NCBI GenBank assembly: GCA_900545815.1
Contig: URAM01000006.1
Coordinates: 6,510 to 70,509 of the forward strand
Direction: 5' to 3'
Length of the DNA: 64,000 bases
From: an uncultured Eubacteriales bacterium
GTDB taxonomy: Bacteria; Bacillota; Clostridia; Oscillospirales; Oscillospiraceae
Shown here piece after piece: positions 63,366 through 64,000 of the stretch; position 1 is the first letter of the stretch; each line of letters opens with the position of its first letter. The translations under genes were made by a program, and so were the position numbers. Under the pieces are notes generated by a model, which made no database searches, had not been told where the DNA came from, and worked only from the letters and a program-made list of their open reading frames with translations.

Positions 63366-64000
63366 TTAAATCAGCAAGAGATACAGATTCTCCAGCAGTT
63401 CCACGATCCGTTTCATAAATGCGCAGGCCATCACGCCATCTACCACCCGATGATCTGCCGTCAGGCAGAGATTCATCATGGGGCGAATCACGATCTCGCC
63501 GTTGCGCACAACGGGCGTGTCCACAATATCACATACACCCAGGATCGCCAATTCGGGCTGGTTGATGATGGGGGAGAAATTCCGCACACCATAGGAGCCC
63601 AGATTGGAGATGGTGAAGGTGCCGCCAGTCATATCCTCCATGGTGATCTTGCCGGAGCGGGTGCGCTCGATCAGCGCCTCCATCTCCTTTGCGATTTCTG
63701 CCAAGGACTTGCGCTCGGCACACTTCACGTTGGGTACGATCAGACCATCGCCTTTGGCCACTGCCAGCCCCATGTTCACATGCTTATGACGGGTCAGCAT
63801 ATTGTCCGCAAAGCTGGCGTTGATGGACTTTAACCGGTTGACAGAACCATTTTCGATGCCATCGAGCAGACGGTCTATTTCACTCTTAGGAGCGATCAGT
63901 CCGGACATATCCACCCATTCGCCGGTTCCGATTTCCGTGTCCGGTTTCAGACGCTGGCGTATTTCTTCGTTACTCTGGAAATTGATGCCTTCCAAGCGCT
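63366..64000 (-). CDS. Dihydrolipoamide acyltransferase (E2), C-terminal part
   Basis: Only the last 211 codons are in the window; the frame is open at base 64000. The catalytic domain is clear: GLAVAKGDGLIVPNVK, GGTFTISNLGSYGVRNFSPIINQPELAILG and the active-site ADHRVVDG with His and Asp. It belongs to a pyruvate, branched-chain or acetoin dehydrogenase; the missing N-terminus would carry the lipoyl domain. It precedes lpdA on the same strand, although a hairpin terminator lies between them. Confidence 0.95.
   Translation of the reverse strand, partial: RLEGINFQSNEEIRQRLKPDTEIGTGEWVDMSGLIAPKSEIDRLLDGIENGSVNRLKSINASFADNMLTRHKHVNMGLAVAKGDGLIVPNVKCAERKSLAEIAKEMEALIERTRSGKITMEDMTGGTFTISNLGSYGVRNFSPIINQPELAILGVCDIVDTPVVRNGEIVIRPMMNLCLTADHRVVDGVMACAFMKRIVELLENLYLLLI

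Overview
This 64-kb window comes from the chromosome of a fairly GC-rich, anaerobic, fermentative Firmicute. The gene content (Noc and ParB together, RemB, RicT, a T-box on hisS-aspS, a fermentation-type CoA-transferase, QueG, TraX) and the protein style fit class Clostridia, probably the Oscillospiraceae/Ruminococcaceae group. That placement is inference from gene content. No rRNA, tRNA, CRISPR array, prophage or insertion sequence was found.

The replication origin lies near 52 kb. dnaA is followed on the minus strand by an intergenic region that has DnaA boxes, a G-run, a row of DnaA-trio-like TAG triplets and an AT-rich stretch. After it come dnaN, yaaA, recF, remB, gyrB and gyrA. On the other side of dnaA, on the plus strand, are rpmH-rnpA-yidD-yidC-jag, then a yaaO-like decarboxylase, holB, ricT and ybaK. 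The right end holds a dihydrolipoyl dehydrogenase with a fused lipoyl domain and the C-terminal part of its E2 partner.

Left of the origin, 28.5-43.9 kb is a plus-strand block: dnaD-like and dnaI-like primosome genes, noc-parA-parB with two perfect parS sites, mscL, rsmG, a MinD-like ATPase, a methylglyoxal-synthase-like gene, T-box-hisS-aspS, gapA, pyk and a CoA-transferase. These genes point toward the origin, so they would be transcribed head-on to the leftward fork. From 8.6 to 28.2 kb most genes are on the minus strand: pyrG, traX-like, prmA, an FAD oxidoreductase, DUF554, malic enzyme, a two-component system, xpt, a DEAD-box helicase, lspA and an RluD-type pseudouridine synthase. Between 4.2 and 8.6 kb a plus-strand group carries a lipid kinase, mnmE, a zinc-ribbon membrane protein and thiI. 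The left end has ilvE, trmL, pgk and the start of tpiA.

The most interesting non-gene signals are: a 3-copy, 127-130-bp tandem repeat with hairpins and T-runs (23.4-23.8 kb); six same-strand DnaA-box-like 9-mers at about helical spacing far from the origin (17.6 kb); a possible small RNA or small ORF upstream of gapA; and a possible RNA upstream of trmL/ilvE. At the protein level, DnaA has a changed DNA-reading signature, the methylglyoxal-synthase-like protein lacks the usual catalytic Asp, GyrA has Gly at the Ser83 position, and Noc carries all four Noc-type specificity residues.
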